Below, one piece after another: positions 62,909 to 64,000 of a DNA stretch of 64,000 bases. Origin of the DNA: Gemmatimonadota bacterium. Lineage in GTDB: Bacteria > Latescibacterota > UBA2968 > GCA-2709665. The first letter of the stretch is position 1, and each line of letters starts with the position of its first letter. The notes under the pieces were generated by a model, which ran no database searches, was not told the origin of the DNA, and was given only the letters and a program-made list of their open reading frames with translations. Position numbers and translations under genes: made by a program. The stretch lies in NCBI GenBank assembly GCA_028877215.1, contig JAPPFJ010000008.1, forward strand, positions 62,001 through 126,000. The letters run 5' to 3'.

Positions 62909-64000
62909 TCAATCGGGCTGTCTTTGACTTTTACGAATGCAATCGGCCAGAATGGGTATACCCGTACGAATTTCGTCGTGTGTTGCGAATCCGAACGCGA
63001 GCCTTATATACGGCACATCGACGTTCGATACGTGGAAGGCTTTGCCGGGCGCATAGTCAACACCCACTGACTCCGCAAGCTGCTCACACGCAACGGTGTC
63101 GGTGACGTCGGGCAACTTGACCCAGATAAAGAGACCGCCCCTGGGCCGGCTGTACCACTCGAATGCGTCCGGGAAGCGCGACAGCATTTCAAACATCAGA
63201 TCGCGTTTCTTCCTGACGATCGCGTTGATTCTATCCACGTGCGACCGGAGTTCCTCTCTGAAATACTCGTAGGCGATGGCCGCGCTGAGCGCGCTTGTGC
63301 CTCCGTCGCGCCGATACTGAAGAATGGGGTCGAGGAGATCTCGAGGCGCCGCCAGATAGCCCAGACGGATCCCCGGGCCTAGGATTTTGGACAAAGATTC
63401 TATGTGAATCACCGGCGTGTCGTGCTCGAGTGTCCAGAGGGCGGGTTCGTGATGGTCTTCGTAGACGGTGTCGGCGTAGCAGTGGTCTTCAACCACAGGT
63501 ATCGCGTAACGGCCTGCGATGTCCAGCAGTTCACGGCGCCGGCCGAGCGGCATGATTGAACCCGTGGGGTTCTGATAGGTTACCAGGGTGTAGATGAATT
63601 TCGGCTTTTTGTTCCTTGATACAAGCCGGTCCAGCGTTCCTTCCAGGGCGTCCATCCGCATGCCATGGTCGTCCAGCGGGATGCCCACGAGTTCGGCCTT
63701 TTCCTTGCGGTATGCGCTCAGGGTGCCCGAATAGGAGTATTCCTCGAGCACAATCACGTCGCCGGGCGACTCGACGAATACCTGGGCCATCAGCGTAACC
63801 GCCTGCATTGAGCCCGTGGTAAGCACAATCTGGTCGACCGGCAGCGCGACGCCCTCACGGTGGGCGAATCTCCGGGACATGAGCTTCCGGAGCGGTTCGT
63901 ACCCCAACGAACCGGGATAACACGCCAGTTCATCGCCCAGCTCAGGCAGAATGCGCATTGCGGCTTCGGCCAGACCTCGATTGGGGAAGGAGGCCGGGTC
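62909..64000 (-). CDS. Class I/II PLP aminotransferase (gene runs off the right edge)
   Basis: The frame is open to the right edge. Upstream of the internal ATG at 63958 it reads DPASFPNRGLAEAAMRILPE, which is typical inner aminotransferase sequence, so the start lies outside the window. LACYPGSLGYEPLRKLMSRR, TTGSMQAVTLMAQVF, YTLVTYQNPTGSIMP, VVEDHCYADTVYED and HIESLSKILGPGIRLGY (PLP Lys) define the aspartate-aminotransferase fold. It most resembles 2-aminoadipate/KAT-type transaminases or the catalytic half of MocR regulators. Whether a DNA-binding domain precedes it cannot be seen. Confidence 0.88.
   Translation of the reverse strand, partial: DPASFPNRGLAEAAMRILPELGDELACYPGSLGYEPLRKLMSRRFAHREGVALPVDQIVLTTGSMQAVTLMAQVFVESPGDVIVLEEYSYSGTLSAYRKEKAELVGIPLDDHGMRMDALEGTLDRLVSRNKKPKFIYTLVTYQNPTGSIMPLGRRRELLDIAGRYAIPVVEDHCYADTVYEDHHEPALWTLEHDTPVIHIESLSKILGPGIRLGYLAAPRDLLDPILQYRRDGGTSALSAAIAYEYFREELRSHVDRINAIVRKKRDLMFEMLSRFPDAFEWYSRPRGGLFIWVKLPDVTDTVACEQLAESVGVDYAPGKAFHVSNVDVPYIRLAFGFATHDEIRTGIPILADCIRKSQRQPD

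Overview
The window is a protein-dense, GC-rich bacterial chromosome segment with no rRNA, phage, plasmid or CRISPR signature. TolC, an RND pump, lipoproteins, a bactofilin and a TolC-type export train point to a Gram-negative (diderm) cell. The mixture of short-chain dehydrogenases, Gfo/Idh and NAD-epimerase genes, an M28/AAC(3)-like fusion, a long-form IspH and assorted inverted-repeat elements resembles uncultivated FCB-group bacteria such as Latescibacterota. That placement is an inference from gene style, not from a marker gene.

Layout. 0-3.4 kb: the 5' end of rnr (cut by the window edge), a secreted-type Ni superoxide dismutase, and groES-groEL under a CIRCE operator. 3.4-14.1 kb, minus strand: rhodanese-MoeB, Mrp, cysteine desulfurase, FtsY, ParB-ParA, pyruvate phosphate dikinase and an HlyD-type adaptor, with two copies of an intergenic repeat family. 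14.2 kb: tRNA-Lys(TTT). 15.0-19.4 kb, plus strand: a sulfur assimilation block of APS reductase, cysteine synthase, JAMM peptidase (Mec type), ubiquitin-like sulfur carrier (CysO type), Rrf2 regulator and a second cysteine synthase. 19.5-25.0 kb, minus strand: rpsT, an FKBP lipoprotein and a four-gene oxidoreductase cluster. 25.3-29.4 kb, plus strand: pyrH, purD, a methyltransferase and purE.

29.4-38.1 kb, minus strand: a YbdK-type ligase and M20 amidohydrolase pair, then the operon dapA-pckG-dapB-transaldolase-like gene, preceded by a well-formed lysine riboswitch with terminator and promoter. 38.3-40.8 kb: two M16 peptidase subunits with complementary losses. 40.9-42.7 kb, minus strand: dut-ispH. 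42.9-49.9 kb, plus strand: a four-gene operon of unknown pathway (GH20/DUF4838-like protein, Ldh2-family dehydrogenase, M28-AAC(3) fusion, class III aminotransferase). 50.0-52.2 kb: a UVR-motif protein and HflX. 52.4-54.7 kb: bactofilin, a truncated M23-type coiled-coil protein and small membrane proteins. 54.7-61.8 kb, minus strand: TolC, an oversized RND permease and its lipoprotein adaptor. 62-64 kb: a second Mrp and a PLP aminotransferase cut by the right edge.

How genes work together. APS reductase feeds reduced sulfur. The adenylating MoeB-like enzyme, cysteine desulfurase, CysO-like carrier, Mec-like peptidase and two cysteine synthases together suggest protein-thiocarboxylate cysteine synthesis. 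The riboswitch couples lysine level to dapA, dapB and, unusually, GTP-dependent PEP carboxykinase. TolC, RND permease and adaptor form one tripartite exporter.
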